64,000 bases of DNA, taken from Mesorhizobium sp. Root552 (GTDB lineage Bacteria; Pseudomonadota; Alphaproteobacteria; Rhizobiales; Rhizobiaceae). The stretch covers positions 145,001 to 209,000 of the forward strand of contig NZ_LMFV01000001.1 in NCBI RefSeq assembly GCF_001427285.1. The letters are read 5' to 3'. Made by a program: the position numbers and the translations under genes. Below the pieces are notes generated by a model, which ran no database searches, was not told where the DNA came from, and saw only the letters and a program-made list of their open reading frames with translations. Shown here piece by piece: positions 1 through 9,515 of this stretch; within the stretch, counting starts at the first letter, position 1; each line of letters begins with the position of its first letter.

Positions 1-1137
1 CGCGATGACAAGAACATTACCGATGCCTTCGCCGACTCCGGCTACACCGGCGAAGACGCCACTGGCATGGCCAATGCGATCAGCAAGCTTCTGAACGCAC
101 CTGCGCTGAAGGCCGGAACGGTGCTGCGTGTCGGCATCGAGGTTCGCGGCGATGTTGCGACCGTGGTGCGCACAGGCGTGTACGACCGGACACGCCACAT
201 CGTTACCATCGCCCGCGACGACCGCGGCCAGTACGTACCGGCACAGGAACCGGAGACGAATCCGGAACTGGCGACCGCTTTCGATGATTCGCCGCCGGTC
301 GTGGTCCGCGGCAACCTGCCCAGCGTTTACGACGGCATCTACCGCGCTGCCTATTCCTATGGCATGTCCAAGGAAATGACGCAGCGCCTGGTCCGGCTGC
401 TTGCCTCCAACGTCGATTTCCAGTCCCGTTCCAGTCCGTCGGATCGTCTTGAAGTGCTGTTTTCGCAGCCTGACGGCGAAGACGAGGCTTCGGACGATTC
501 GGAGCTTCTCTATGTATCGGCCACGATCGGCGGCTTTACCCGCAACTTCTACCGCTTCCAGTTGCAGGATGGAACTTTCGACTACTTCGACGAGAATGGC
601 AGCAGCGCGCAGCAGTTCCTGCTCCGCAACCCGCTGCCCAATGGCAGGTTCCGTTCCGGCTTCGGCGCGCGCCGGCATCCGATCCTTGGCTATGTACGCA
701 TGCACACCGGCGTCGACTGGTCGGCGCCCGTCGGCACGCCGATCATCGCGGCCGGCAACGGCATCATCGAAAAGGCAGGCTGGGCCGGCGGCTATGGCAA
801 GCAGATCATCATCCGTCATGCCAACGGCTATGAAACCTCGTACAACCACCAAAGCGCGTTCGCCAAGGGAATGGCACCCGGCACCCGCGTGCGGCAGGGC
901 CAGGTTATCGGCTATCTCGGCCAGACCGGCCTCGCCACCGGTCCGCACCTTCACTACGAGTTGATGGTCAACGGCACCAAGGTGGACCCGATGCGGGTCC
1001 GCTTGCCGGTCGGCAAGGTTCTCAAGGGCGACGAACTTGTCACCTTCAAGCGCGAGCGCGAGCGCATCGACGATCTCCTGAAACAGGAAGACAAGGACCA
1101 GTTGAAGGTCGCGAGCGCCACCAAGACCGAAGGCTGA
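1..1137 (+). CDS. M23 family metallopeptidase (5' truncated by window)
   Basis: Zinc endopeptidase of the LytM/M23 class, expected to cut peptidoglycan cross-links in the periplasm. The reading frame is open from base 1, so the true start and any signal peptide lie outside the window. The C-terminal third holds the lysostaphin-like fold: a first zinc ligand in ARRHPI, the HTGVD His/Asp pair, and the closing HLHYE motif. The roughly 200 upstream residues match the accessory region seen in rhizobial M23 peptidases. It faces away from the convergent exporter gene that follows. All zinc-site residues are present, so it should be catalytic rather than an EnvC-like activator; the exact substrate is unknown. 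Confidence 0.9.
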   Translation, partial: RDDKNITDAFADSGYTGEDATGMANAISKLLNAPALKAGTVLRVGIEVRGDVATVVRTGVYDRTRHIVTIARDDRGQYVPAQEPETNPELATAFDDSPPVVVRGNLPSVYDGIYRAAYSYGMSKEMTQRLVRLLASNVDFQSRSSPSDRLEVLFSQPDGEDEASDDSELLYVSATIGGFTRNFYRFQLQDGTFDYFDENGSSAQQFLLRNPLPNGRFRSGFGARRHPILGYVRMHTGVDWSAPVGTPIIAAGNGIIEKAGWAGGYGKQIIIRHANGYETSYNHQSAFAKGMAPGTRVRQGQVIGYLGQTGLATGPHLHYELMVNGTKVDPMRVRLPVGKVLKGDELVTFKRERERIDDLLKQEDKDQLKVASATKTEG

Positions 1138-1161
1138 TTCGCCAACTGAAGCGCGATCCGG

Positions 1162-2739
1162 CTAAGGATGGCGATCCTGCGCCCAATTTCGCCAAGGCAA
1201 GGCACTGCCCGGCACGCTGACCCAGGCGACAATGGCTGAGACGAAGCACAAGCCCGCCGTTGCCCACGCGACCGCCGAAAAAGCAAAATCGCTGGCAGCA
1301 ATCCGCGCCGCGTCGAGACTTTCCCCAATGGCAGCGGTCAAAGGTTCCCCGAAGCCCGGCATGCCGGCAACGCCTTGCGGTCCGAGCGCCCAGCCATAGG
1401 CCCAGGCCGCGACCGAGCCCATGGCCGCGACAGCCATCAGACCGCCGATACGCGAAACCGCATTATTGATGCCGGAAGCCGCACCCGTATCCCGATCTTC
1501 GACCGAGGTCATGATCGCCGTCGACAACGGCGACACCACCAGCGCCATGCCGATGCCCATGACGACCATGAAGGGGAAGATGCCGAGCCAGAAATCGCGG
1601 ATACCCATTCCAACCGTCACGGCCGAACCAGCAAATGCCAGTGCAACGAGCAGGCTGCCGGCAGCGATTGGAAAGCGTGGCCCGGCGCGATCCGACAGGT
1701 TCCCGACCGGACCCGACAGGATCGCAATTGCCACGGATAGCGGCACGAATGTGAAGCCGACCACGGCTGTGTTCAGCCCCCACCCGGCGATGAGAAGCAT
1801 GGGCAGGTAAAACAGGATGGCGGACAGCGAAAAATACAGGAAGAAAGTCGCGATATTGGCGCCCGAGAACGCGCGGTTGGCAAACAGGCCAAGCTCGATC
1901 ATCGGTTCGCGTTGGCGTCGTTCCCACCAGATGAATGCGATGAGCACGAGGAGCCCCGCCACCACCGCAGTGAGGCTATGGCTTGCCGCACCGCTTGCGC
2001 TTTCGCTGCTCATCGATGTCAGCCCGTAAGCCATCGAACCGAACGCCGCAGTCGCCAGCACCGCGCCGCCGAGGTCCAGCGAGCGCTTTTCCGTCGGCAC
2101 GTCGTCCGGCACTTTCGTCAACAAAAGGAAGATCGCCAGGCCACCCAAAGGCAGGTTGATGGCGAAGATGGCGCGCCAGATGCCATCGCCGAACGCCGAC
2201 AAAACCAGGCCGCCAAGGATCGGGCCGAGCGAAGTGGTCAAGGCCGAGGCGGCGGCCCATATTCCGATGGCCCTGCCCCGTTCCTTTTTCGGATACGCCT
2301 TGGCGATGATGGCGAGACTGCAAGGCACCATGATAGCCGCGCCGATGCCCTGAATGGCCCGGCATGCAATGAGCACGGCAGGATTGGGCGCCACGACGCA
2401 GGCCATGGACGCGGCAACGAAGAAGGCGATCCCCACCGAGAAAACGCGGCGCAGCCCGAATCGGTCACCTGCCGTGCCGCCTGCAAGAATGAGCGCCGAC
2501 AAGGTCAGCGCATAGGCGTTGGAAATCCACTGCGCCTCGACAAGGCTGGCCCCGAGGTCGGCCCGGATCGCGGGGATGGCGATGGCCAGTACGGAGCCGT
2601 CAATGAACCCGAGCGCCGATGCCAGGATTGCTGCAATTAGTACGAACTTGCGCTGGCTCTGCGGGCAAAACGACCGTTCCGCCGAACCGGTCGGGGGTGA
2701 AACCGCATCAGTTGCAGGGGTACCGATTGCATCCCACAC
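1162..2739 (-). CDS. MFS transporter, DHA2-like drug exporter
   Basis: Proton-driven inner-membrane exporter of the major facilitator superfamily, about 525 residues. The length and the regular hydrophobic segments fit the 14-helix DHA2 (EmrB/QacA-like) class. The loop 2-3 signature GDRFGLRR and the QWISNAYAL stretch after helix 1 are typical. I chose the GTG at 2739 because a GAGGGG ribosome site lies just upstream; the frame stays open further upstream, but that sequence would run into the neighbouring transpeptidase gene. The substrate cannot be told from sequence. There is no adjacent membrane-fusion protein or TetR repressor, so it probably works alone. Confidence 0.85.
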   Translation of the reverse strand: MWDAIGTPATDAVSPPTGSAERSFCPQSQRKFVLIAAILASALGFIDGSVLAIAIPAIRADLGASLVEAQWISNAYALTLSALILAGGTAGDRFGLRRVFSVGIAFFVAASMACVVAPNPAVLIACRAIQGIGAAIMVPCSLAIIAKAYPKKERGRAIGIWAAASALTTSLGPILGGLVLSAFGDGIWRAIFAINLPLGGLAIFLLLTKVPDDVPTEKRSLDLGGAVLATAAFGSMAYGLTSMSSESASGAASHSLTAVVAGLLVLIAFIWWERRQREPMIELGLFANRAFSGANIATFFLYFSLSAILFYLPMLLIAGWGLNTAVVGFTFVPLSVAIAILSGPVGNLSDRAGPRFPIAAGSLLVALAFAGSAVTVGMGIRDFWLGIFPFMVVMGIGMALVVSPLSTAIMTSVEDRDTGAASGINNAVSRIGGLMAVAAMGSVAAWAYGWALGPQGVAGMPGFGEPLTAAIGESLDAARIAASDFAFSAVAWATAGLCFVSAIVAWVSVPGSALPWRNWAQDRHP

Positions 2740-2810
2740 GATTAGCCCCTCAACGGTTCCCCGGCAATCAGGCCACATCCGGCAGGGGCCCGCATTTCCG
2801 GATAATTCGG

Positions 2811-4271
2811 TCAGTCCACGAACTCGACCGTAACGCCCGGCTTCACCAGCTTCGCCAGTTCCGTCGCATCCCAATTGGTCAACCGGATACAACCGTGGCT
2901 TTCGGTCTTGCCGATCTTGGAGGGTTCCGGCGTGCCGTGAATGCCATAGGTCGGCTTGTCGAGGGCAATCCAGATCGAGCCTACCGGGCCGTTGGGGCCG
3001 GGAGGAATGGTCAGGACCTTGTCGTTGTTGCCCTGCTTGAAATTGAGATTGGGGTTGTAGGTGTAGTTCGGATTCACGGCGATGCGCGAAACGGCGTGAA
3101 TGCCGGAAGGCGACGGCGTGTCGGTCGAACCGATGGTTGCCGGATAGGCCGCGACCAGACTGCCGTCTTCGCCATAGGCGAAAACCTGCTTCTTGGCCTT
3201 GTCGGCCAGAATCCTTGCCACCGGCTTGCTGACCAGCCTGCCGAAATTGGCCACCTTGATGATCGTGCCGGGCCTGTTGAAATTCACTCCCGGATTGATC
3301 GCCTTCAGATAATTCTCGTCCATGTGGAAGCGTTCGGCGATCGCTTCGGTAACCGAGGTGAACGCCATGCGCTCAAGCTTGGCCTTTTCACTGTAGTCGT
3401 CTGGAACCGAAGCGACATAGGGGCCGGCGGCATCTTCGGGCGTGATGGTGTAGGAGGCAAAGGCATCGCCGCCGCTATTTGCCAGCGCCTCGGTGATACC
3501 GACCGCATCGGTGGATTTAAGCTGGTTGCCGGTGATTTCACGGTAAGCGGCAAGTGCCTTGTCGACATTGGAGCCGAAACGTCCGTCGATGACGCCGGGT
3601 GAGGCGCCGGCGCGGTCGAGCAGGACTTGCAAGGCAGCGATTTCTTCTCGCGCGCCGATCGACAGAGAAGAATCGACCTTGGCCGCCGAACCCGGTGCGA
3701 TGGGCTCTGTTATTGTCTCTTCCGGTTGTGCCGGCTGGATGGATGCTTCTTCAAGCTGCTTCGGCTCGACGGGTTGCTCGCGCGTCACCTGAGGCTCATC
3801 AGGTTCCGTGGCATTTGGATAGGTCTGACGAGGCGCTTGCGGAAATACATCCACCGAGTCGTTGCCATAGGGATCGTATTCATCGACAGGCGGCGCGATC
3901 ACGCGCCCCTCTTCTTCCAATTGACGACGCCGGAACCGCGCCATGTCCTCCGGATCATCGAGATAGTAACGATCTTCTCCGGGAGGTTCCCGGTCGAGCT
4001 GCCTCGCCTGCTGGCGTCGCAACGCGCGCCGGTCGAGCCGCGTCTGAGGGGGTTGAACCGCTACAACTTCGCCGGTGACGGCATCGACGATGACGCGGTT
4101 TCCACGGCCGTCATAATAGACTTCATAGTCGCCGTTCTGGGCAACAACGATGGCGCCGCCAGAATTCACGGGACCTGCGGTGCGCGGGTCATCGGCATTT
4201 TGCGAGGCGGTCGCACTGGTCGAAAAAAGCGCCGCAGCCACTGCTGATAGCGAAAAGATCATGCGCAACAT
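2811..4271 (-). CDS. L,D-transpeptidase (ErfK/YbiS/YkuD family)
   Basis: Periplasmic L,D-transpeptidase that forms 3-3 peptidoglycan cross-links or anchors proteins to the wall, 486 residues. The catalytic YkuD signature is at the C terminus: YGIHGT, then SHGCIRLTN with the nucleophilic Cys. The N terminus is a clear signal peptide ending near SATAS. A long acidic, Pro-rich linker and a peptidoglycan-binding-like helix pair (around ALQVLLDRAGASPGVIDGRF) precede the catalytic domain. The ATG at 4271 is preferred over a TTG three codons earlier and an ATG three codons later. It is a monocistronic gene with the MITE-like element just behind its promoter side. Confidence 0.88.
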   Translation of the reverse strand: MLRMIFSLSAVAAALFSTSATASQNADDPRTAGPVNSGGAIVVAQNGDYEVYYDGRGNRVIVDAVTGEVVAVQPPQTRLDRRALRRQQARQLDREPPGEDRYYLDDPEDMARFRRRQLEEEGRVIAPPVDEYDPYGNDSVDVFPQAPRQTYPNATEPDEPQVTREQPVEPKQLEEASIQPAQPEETITEPIAPGSAAKVDSSLSIGAREEIAALQVLLDRAGASPGVIDGRFGSNVDKALAAYREITGNQLKSTDAVGITEALANSGGDAFASYTITPEDAAGPYVASVPDDYSEKAKLERMAFTSVTEAIAERFHMDENYLKAINPGVNFNRPGTIIKVANFGRLVSKPVARILADKAKKQVFAYGEDGSLVAAYPATIGSTDTPSPSGIHAVSRIAVNPNYTYNPNLNFKQGNNDKVLTIPPGPNGPVGSIWIALDKPTYGIHGTPEPSKIGKTESHGCIRLTNWDATELAKLVKPGVTVEFVD

Positions 4272-4328
4272 GCAGGCCAAGCTCTCCGGTGCATTTCGTG
4301 CCGCTCAACTTGAGCGGTTAAAGAACTA

Positions 4329-4530
4329 GGTCGTGAACTCATAAATCTGGTCGAAATGGTGTGAGGCCATCTGTTCGGATATGCGAAGAAAGAGCGCAGG
4401 AAATGTCATTCATTTTCAAGCTCTTTCGACAAAGTAGCCGGACAGATGGACCACATCGCCTTTCGCGACTCTCCTCGCATCTTTTCGCCGTTCCTGGCGC
4501 CATTTCGATCACATTTATGAGTCCACGACC
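4329..4530. mobile_element. MITE-like element with TA target duplication
   Basis: A 202-bp non-coding element bounded by terminal inverted repeats that begin GGTCGTGAACTCATAAA on the left and end TTTATGAGTCCACGACC on the right; pairing continues for about 31 bp with roughly four mismatches. A TA dinucleotide flanks each end (4327-4328 and 4531-4532), as expected for IS630/Tc1-mariner targets. A second inner pair (GCCATCTGTTCGG near 4366 and CCGGACAGATGG near 4440) makes the interior foldable. No transposase is encoded, so movement would need a transposase in trans. The family assignment is inferred from the TA flanks. It fills most of the 378-bp gap between the L,D-transpeptidase and clpB. 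Confidence 0.72.
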
Positions 4531-4649
4531 TAAGGTGAGCGAACACCTTAAAAACCAGCCATCCAGATTAAGGTTCCAACATGAACCGGGCATGAAGATG
4601 GCCGCATTGCTGCGGCCATCTGGTATGACATCACCTTGTTGCGCGGAGC

Positions 4650-7262
4650 TTACGCGGCCTTTTCGGCATCCTCGACCACGGTCGGCTTGGAACGGAAGTT
4701 CAGCCGGTCCGACCCCGCCGTCACCTTCACAGTCGAACCATCGAGGATATCGCCGCCGAGGATTTTCTCAGCGAGCGGGTCCTGCAACTCCTTCTGGAGG
4801 ACTCGCTTGAGCGGGCGCGCACCGTAGACCGGTTCATAGCCCTTGCCAGCCAGCCAATCGATCGCATCGGCATCGAGGTCGAGATGGATCTTGCGATCGG
4901 CAAGAAGCGCCTCCAGCCGCTTGAGCTGGATCTCGACAATCCTGTCCATGTCCTTGCGGCGCAGCCGATGGAACAGGATGATCTCGTCCACGCGGTTGAG
5001 GAACTCAGGCCGGAACGACGCCTTGACGACGTTCATCACGTCGTCGCGCACGAGATCGACGTCCTGGTCTTCGGTCAGGTTGACCAGATACTCCGATCCA
5101 AGATTCGAGGTCATGACGATCAACGTGTTGCGGAAATCGACCGTGCGGCCCTGCCCATCGGTCAGGCGTCCGTCGTCCAGAACCTGCAACAGCACGTTGA
5201 AGACATCCGGGTGCGCCTTCTCGATCTCGTCGAACAGCACGACCTGATAGGGCCGGCGCCGGACGGCTTCGGTCAAGGCACCGCCTTCCTCGTAGCCGAC
5301 ATAGCCGGGAGGAGCACCGATGAGACGCGACACCGAATGCTTTTCCATGAACTCCGACATGTCGATGCGCACCATCGCGCTCTCGTCGTCGAACAGGAAC
5401 GAAGCCAGCGCCTTGGTGAGTTCGGTTTTGCCGACGCCGGTAGGCCCGAGGAACATGAACGAGCCGATCGGCCGATTCGAGTCCTGCAAACCGGCGCGCG
5501 CACGGCGGACCGCCTTCGAAACGGCCTGCACCGCCTCGCCTTGGCCGACGACACGCTTGCCGATCTCGTCTTCCATGCGCAGGAGTTTGTCTCGCTCGCC
5601 TTCCAGCATCTTGTCGACCGGAATCCCCGTCCAGCGAGACACGATGTGGGCAACGTGGTCGGGCGTGACAACCTCCTCGACCATGCCGCCGCCCTGGCCG
5701 TCGCGCGCCTCGGCTTCCGTCAACTGCTTTTCCAGCTCCGGTATCCTGCCATAGGCAAGCTCGCCAGCGCGCTGGAACTCACCCTTGCGCTGGGCAATGG
5801 CCAGTTCGTTGCGTGCCTCGTCCAGTTCCTTCTTGAGATCGGCGGCAAGACCAAGCTTCTGCTTCTCCGACTGCCACTTGGAAGTCAGTGCGGTCGATTC
5901 TTCCTCAAGGCCGGCGAGTTCCTTTTCCAGCCGCACGAGCCGGTCTTTCGACGCCTCGTCCTTTTCGACCTTCAGCGCCTCGCGCTCAATCTTGAGCTGC
6001 ATGATGCGGCGGTCGACCTCGTCCAGCGCTTCCGGCTTGGAATCAACCTGCATACGAAGCCGCGAAGCTGCCTCATCGACAAGGTCGATGGCCTTGTCGG
6101 GAAGGAAGCGGTCAGCGATGTAGCGATTCGAAAGCGTGGCCGCCGACACGAGCGCCGAATCGGAGATACGCACCTTGTGGTGCTGCTCATATTTCTCCTT
6201 CAGTCCGCGCAGGATCGACACCGTGTCTTCGACAGTCGGTTCATCGACAAACACCGGCTGGAAGCGGCGAGCCAGCGCCGGATCCTTTTCGACGTGCTTG
6301 CGATATTCATCGAGCGTGGTCGCGCCAACGCAATGCAGTTCGCCGCGCGCCAGGGCAGGCTTGAGCAGGTTCGACGCATCCATCGCACCGTCAGCCTTGC
6401 CCGCGCCGACCAGCGTGTGCATCTCGTCGATGAACAGGATGATGCCGCCAGCCGCCGACGTGACTTCGGACAAAACGGCCTTCAGCCGCTCTTCGAATTC
6501 GCCACGGTACTTCGCGCCGGCAATCAGCGCGCCCATGTCGAGCGCCATCAACTGCTTGTCCTTGAGCGATTCAGGCACGTCACCGTTAACGATGCGCAGT
6601 GCGAGACCCTCGGCAATCGCCGTCTTGCCGACGCCGGGTTCGCCGATAAGAACAGGGTTGTTCTTGGTACGCCGCGACAGGACCTGGATGGTGCGGCGGA
6701 TTTCGTCGTCACGGCCGATGACCGGATCGAGCTTGCCCGCGCGGGCGTCGGCAGTGAGATCGCGCGCATATTTCTTCAGCGCATCGTAGCCCTGTTCCGC
6801 ACTTGCCGAATCGGCGGTGCGGCCCTTGCGCATATCGTTGATGACCTGGTTGAGCGCCTGCGGCGTCACCCCGGCCTTGGTCAGGATGTCAGCCGTCTTT
6901 GCCGACTTCTCCATGGCCAGCGCCTGCAAAAGGCGTTCCACGGTCACGAAACTGTCACCGGCCTTCTTGGCGAGATCCTCAGCGGTCGAGAAAACCTTCG
7001 CGAGCGGCTGCGCCAGGTAAAGCTGGCCGTTGCCGCCTTCGACCTTCGGCAACGAATCGAGCGCCGCATCGCCGCTGACTTCAACGTCGCGTGCGCGGCC
7101 GCCGGCCCGCTCGATCAGCGAAGCCGCGAAACCTTCGTCATCGTCGATCAGCGCCTTGAGGATGTGTTCAGGGGTAAACTGCTGGTGATTGCGGTTGAGC
7201 GCATACTGCTGCGCGGACTGGATGAAGCCGCGCACGCGCTCTGAATATTTCTCTAGATTCAT
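4650..7262 (-). CDS. clpB: ATP-dependent chaperone ClpB
   Basis: Hexameric Hsp100 disaggregase that threads aggregated proteins with help from DnaK, 870 residues, full length for the family. Domains in order: N-terminal Clp repeat domain (about 1-145), AAA+ module 1 with Walker A GEPGVGKT, a long coiled-coil middle domain (about 400-530) specific to ClpB, AAA+ module 2 with Walker A GPTGVGKT, and the C-terminal D2-small domain. Pore loop residues of the [12 protein letters not shown] and GYVGYEEGG type are present. There is no IGF/IGL loop for ClpP docking, so this is not ClpA. A candidate RpoH promoter lies at 7355-7383. Confidence 0.98.
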   Translation of the reverse strand: MNLEKYSERVRGFIQSAQQYALNRNHQQFTPEHILKALIDDDEGFAASLIERAGGRARDVEVSGDAALDSLPKVEGGNGQLYLAQPLAKVFSTAEDLAKKAGDSFVTVERLLQALAMEKSAKTADILTKAGVTPQALNQVINDMRKGRTADSASAEQGYDALKKYARDLTADARAGKLDPVIGRDDEIRRTIQVLSRRTKNNPVLIGEPGVGKTAIAEGLALRIVNGDVPESLKDKQLMALDMGALIAGAKYRGEFEERLKAVLSEVTSAAGGIILFIDEMHTLVGAGKADGAMDASNLLKPALARGELHCVGATTLDEYRKHVEKDPALARRFQPVFVDEPTVEDTVSILRGLKEKYEQHHKVRISDSALVSAATLSNRYIADRFLPDKAIDLVDEAASRLRMQVDSKPEALDEVDRRIMQLKIEREALKVEKDEASKDRLVRLEKELAGLEEESTALTSKWQSEKQKLGLAADLKKELDEARNELAIAQRKGEFQRAGELAYGRIPELEKQLTEAEARDGQGGGMVEEVVTPDHVAHIVSRWTGIPVDKMLEGERDKLLRMEDEIGKRVVGQGEAVQAVSKAVRRARAGLQDSNRPIGSFMFLGPTGVGKTELTKALASFLFDDESAMVRIDMSEFMEKHSVSRLIGAPPGYVGYEEGGALTEAVRRRPYQVVLFDEIEKAHPDVFNVLLQVLDDGRLTDGQGRTVDFRNTLIVMTSNLGSEYLVNLTEDQDVDLVRDDVMNVVKASFRPEFLNRVDEIILFHRLRRKDMDRIVEIQLKRLEALLADRKIHLDLDADAIDWLAGKGYEPVYGARPLKRVLQKELQDPLAEKILGGDILDGSTVKVTAGSDRLNFRSKPTVVEDAEKAA

Positions 7263-7354
7263 ACTTGTCTCCTTCCATCACCGGCCCGCTTTGCGGCACC
7301 GGATCAGATTGCGGTGACGAACCCGCCCAATGGGCCGGGTCCAGTTCTCGACTG

Positions 7355-7383
7355 ATATGGTACACGAACCCCGCCGCCTCAAG
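7355..7383 (-). promoter_or_regulatory. Candidate heat-shock (RpoH) promoter of clpB
   Basis: Reading the minus strand, CTTGAG is followed after exactly 17 bp by CCATAT. The published rhizobial RpoH pattern is CTTGAA-N17-CCANAT, so five of six -35 bases and all -10 bases match. It lies about 90 bp upstream of the clpB start, and clpB is a classic heat-shock gene. The call is by pattern only. Confidence 0.6.
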
Positions 7384-7431
7384 AAGCCGGCAGGCCCACG
7401 ATGTGAAAATCTCGCCTGCGGCCGCAATGAA

Positions 7432-7468
7432 GCCTCAAAAACAAAACGGCGGGGATTTCTCCCCGCCG
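7432..7468 (-). terminator. Rho-independent terminator after the DUF4167 gene
   Basis: On the minus strand an 8-bp perfect GC stem (CGGCGGGG with CCCCGCCG, 6-nt loop) is followed directly by TTTTGTTTTT. It sits 26 bp past the DUF4167 stop codon and separates that gene from clpB transcription. Confidence 0.85.
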
Positions 7469-7493
7469 GATACGCTGTGCATATGCACGAAAA

Positions 7494-8315
7494 TCAGGAC
7501 TCGGAAACCGCAGCTTCAGGCTCGGCTGAGTTGCCGGCGGCTTCATCCGCGCTCACGCGCGGGCGGCGCGGGCGACGCGGACGGCGCGGCGCGGCTTCCT
7601 CGACGGGAGCCGCGTCATTGAGTTCCGCCTGGGCGGCCAATGCCGCCGGCCCGAGGTCCTCGACCACGACCGCCTCAACCGGCTGGGTTTCTTCGCCGGG
7701 TGCCGCCTCGGCTTCAGGCTGGGCTGCACTGCGTGGACCGTCCTGTTCATTGCGCTGGCGAAATTCACCGCGCTGGCCATTCTGGTTGTATCCGCCCGGG
7801 CGGCGCTCGCGGTGGCGTCCGCCGCCATTTTCGCGATTGCCGCGATTTTCGGCGGCGTTCTCGGAGTTGAGCGCGACTTCTGCCGGCGTGCCTTCGATGA
7901 CGGGCTGAGGACCGGAACCGTTGTTGGCCGAAACCTGGGTTTCGTTGCCATTGACGTTGCCGTCGAATTCCTCGCGCTCATCTTCGCCGTCATCGTCGAA
8001 GTCGTCGCGGTTGTGCTGGACCTGCTGGATCGGCATCTGCGCCTGGGCAGCCGCGATGATGCGGTTGTAATGTTCTGCGTGCTGGAGATAGTTCTCGGCC
8101 ATCACCCTGTCGCCGGAGCTCATCGCGTCACGGGCAAGAGCGGCATATTTCTCGGCGATCTGTTGGGCGGAACCGCGGATTTTAACGTCCGGGCCGTTGC
8201 TCTCGTAATTGCGGCTGAGAGGGTTGGGACCCTTGCGATTGTTGTTGTTATTGTTGTTGCCGCCGCCATTGTTGTTGCGACCGCGCATGCGTCTGTTCTG
8301 CTGTTGTGGCCTCAT
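7494..8315 (-). CDS. DUF4167 domain-containing protein
   Basis: Conserved alphaproteobacterial protein of unknown role, 273 residues. The family core is residues about 40-95 (GSAQQIAEKYAAL through EHYNRIIAAAQ), predicted helical. It is preceded by a very basic, Asn/Gly-rich N terminus with a seven-Asn run. The rest is low-complexity: an acidic middle, and an Arg/Pro-rich tail with repeated PRRPRR units. The basic, disordered ends suggest RNA or ribosome association, which is inference. It lies in the conserved order prfA-prmC-DUF4167-clpB. The Asn run comes from an AAC/AAT trinucleotide tract that could be length-variable between strains. Confidence 0.85.
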   Translation of the reverse strand: MRPQQQNRRMRGRNNNGGGNNNNNNNRKGPNPLSRNYESNGPDVKIRGSAQQIAEKYAALARDAMSSGDRVMAENYLQHAEHYNRIIAAAQAQMPIQQVQHNRDDFDDDGEDEREEFDGNVNGNETQVSANNGSGPQPVIEGTPAEVALNSENAAENRGNRENGGGRHRERRPGGYNQNGQRGEFRQRNEQDGPRSAAQPEAEAAPGEETQPVEAVVVEDLGPAALAAQAELNDAAPVEEAAPRRPRRPRRPRVSADEAAGNSAEPEAAVSES

Positions 8316-8621
8316 CAGACTCTCTTCAGTTTGAATATCTTGAAAAATCCATCGCGAAAGGCGGCGCTCATGCAGCCAGCCGTTTCGTCATCCCGCCGGT
8401 GTTCGCCCGCATCGATTGCGTTGGCGCCACGTGCCATCCTGTCCTGGTCACATAACACTTGCCGGACGATTCCCGCACGAAGCTCTAGCGTCACTTGCAC
8501 AAGAGGGCAGCTATTTCCAAGGGAACCGAACCGCTAGGAGCACTGCCAGCTTCGTCTCATCCGGTTGCGGCGACCCTATATACATTCCCAAAGCTTGCCA
8601 AGCGTTATTTCGTCGCGGATA
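8316..8621. other. 306-bp intergenic region between prmC and the DUF4167 gene
   Basis: No coding sequence with family features, RNA gene or repeat was recognised here on either strand. It must contain the promoter of the DUF4167 gene and the 3' untranslated part of prmC, but no clear sigma-70 box or terminator hairpin stands out. Confidence 0.5.
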
Positions 8622-9515
8622 TCAGCCTTTTTGCGGACGGGTAAACACCAGCACGCGATCATTTCCGCCCAGGTCGGCAAGCGCCTGAAACCCGGCGAAG
8701 CCGGCCTGTTCGAACAGCCGGGTTACATCCGCCTTCTGCTTGCTGCCGATTTCGACCGCGACGATCCCGTCCGGTTCCAGATGGTCTGCACTTTGCCTCG
8801 CAATGACGCGATAGGCCTCGAGACCGTCCGTCCCGCCATCCAGCGCGCGAAGCGGATCGAAGGCGCGGACTTCCTTTTGCAAGGTTTCGATTTCGCAGGA
8901 CTCAATATAGGGAGGATTTGAGGCGATTACATGGTACCGCCCCGAGATTTCCTCAAACCAGTCGGACCTGACTGCCGTGAACCGGCCCGAAAAACCAAGC
9001 GCACTGGCGTTGGATCGGGCGGTTGCCAGCGCACCTTCGGAAATGTCCGCCGCGGTCGCTTCGGCCCGCGGTTCGGCGCTCAACAGCGCCAGCGCGATTG
9101 CTCCGGTGCCTGTGCCAAGGTCTAGAATGCGACACGTCCCCTCCCGCGCGGCAATCGCCTTCACGAACGGCAGCAAGGCATCGACAAGGGTCTCCGTATC
9201 GGGTCGCGGCTCCAGGGTGTCAGCCGACAACGAAAGACGAAGACCGTAAAACTCTCGAAACCCTAGTATGCGATGAACCGGCTCGCCTGCGATCCGTCGC
9301 TCCAGGGCATTATCGATCGCCGCAACGGCGTTCGCACCGATCCCACGATCGGGATCGACAATGGCGTCGGTGCGCGACGTGTCGGAAAAATGCTCGACCA
9401 GAAGCCGCGCATCCAGCGCCGCGTCATCGATCCCCGCAGCGGCGAGACGCGCGCGGGCCGCACGGTGGATCGCCGCCAGCGTCGCCGCGCTATTTTCGGG
9501 TAAGAACAGCGTCAG
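8622..9515 (-). CDS. prmC: Peptide chain release factor N5-glutamine methyltransferase PrmC
   Basis: Methylates the glutamine of the GGQ motif in release factors, using SAM. The Rossmann methyltransferase domain carries the glycine-rich [12 protein letters not shown] loop and the catalytic NPPY. The N-terminal helical PrmC domain is also encoded (for example [11 protein letters not shown] and [10 protein letters not shown]). No ATG, GTG or TTG occurs in frame before position 9230, which would cut off that domain. The best full-length start is a CTG at 9515-9513 that overlaps the prfA stop as CTGA, mimicking the usual ATGA coupling. Length from there is about 297 residues, normal for PrmC. Its substrate gene prfA lies immediately upstream. 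Confidence 0.88.
   Translation of the reverse strand: MTLFLPENSAATLAAIHRAARARLAAAGIDDAALDARLLVEHFSDTSRTDAIVDPDRGIGANAVAAIDNALERRIAGEPVHRILGFREFYGLRLSLSADTLEPRPDTETLVDALLPFVKAIAAREGTCRILDLGTGTGAIALALLSAEPRAEATAADISEGALATARSNASALGFSGRFTAVRSDWFEEISGRYHVIASNPPYIESCEIETLQKEVRAFDPLRALDGGTDGLEAYRVIARQSADHLEPDGIVAVEIGSKQKADVTRLFEQAGFAGFQALADLGGNDRVLVFTRPQKG

Noticed and set aside
4339-4593. 84-codon minus-strand frame over the 4.3-4.6 kb gap
   Set aside because: It crosses the MITE-like element and both of its inverted repeats; it has no transposase or other family similarity.
4884-7244. Plus-strand open frame of 786 codons opposite clpB
   Set aside because: It is a shadow caused by high GC third positions on the coding strand; the composition is Arg/Leu/Asp-rich with no domain, and ClpB on the other strand is certain.
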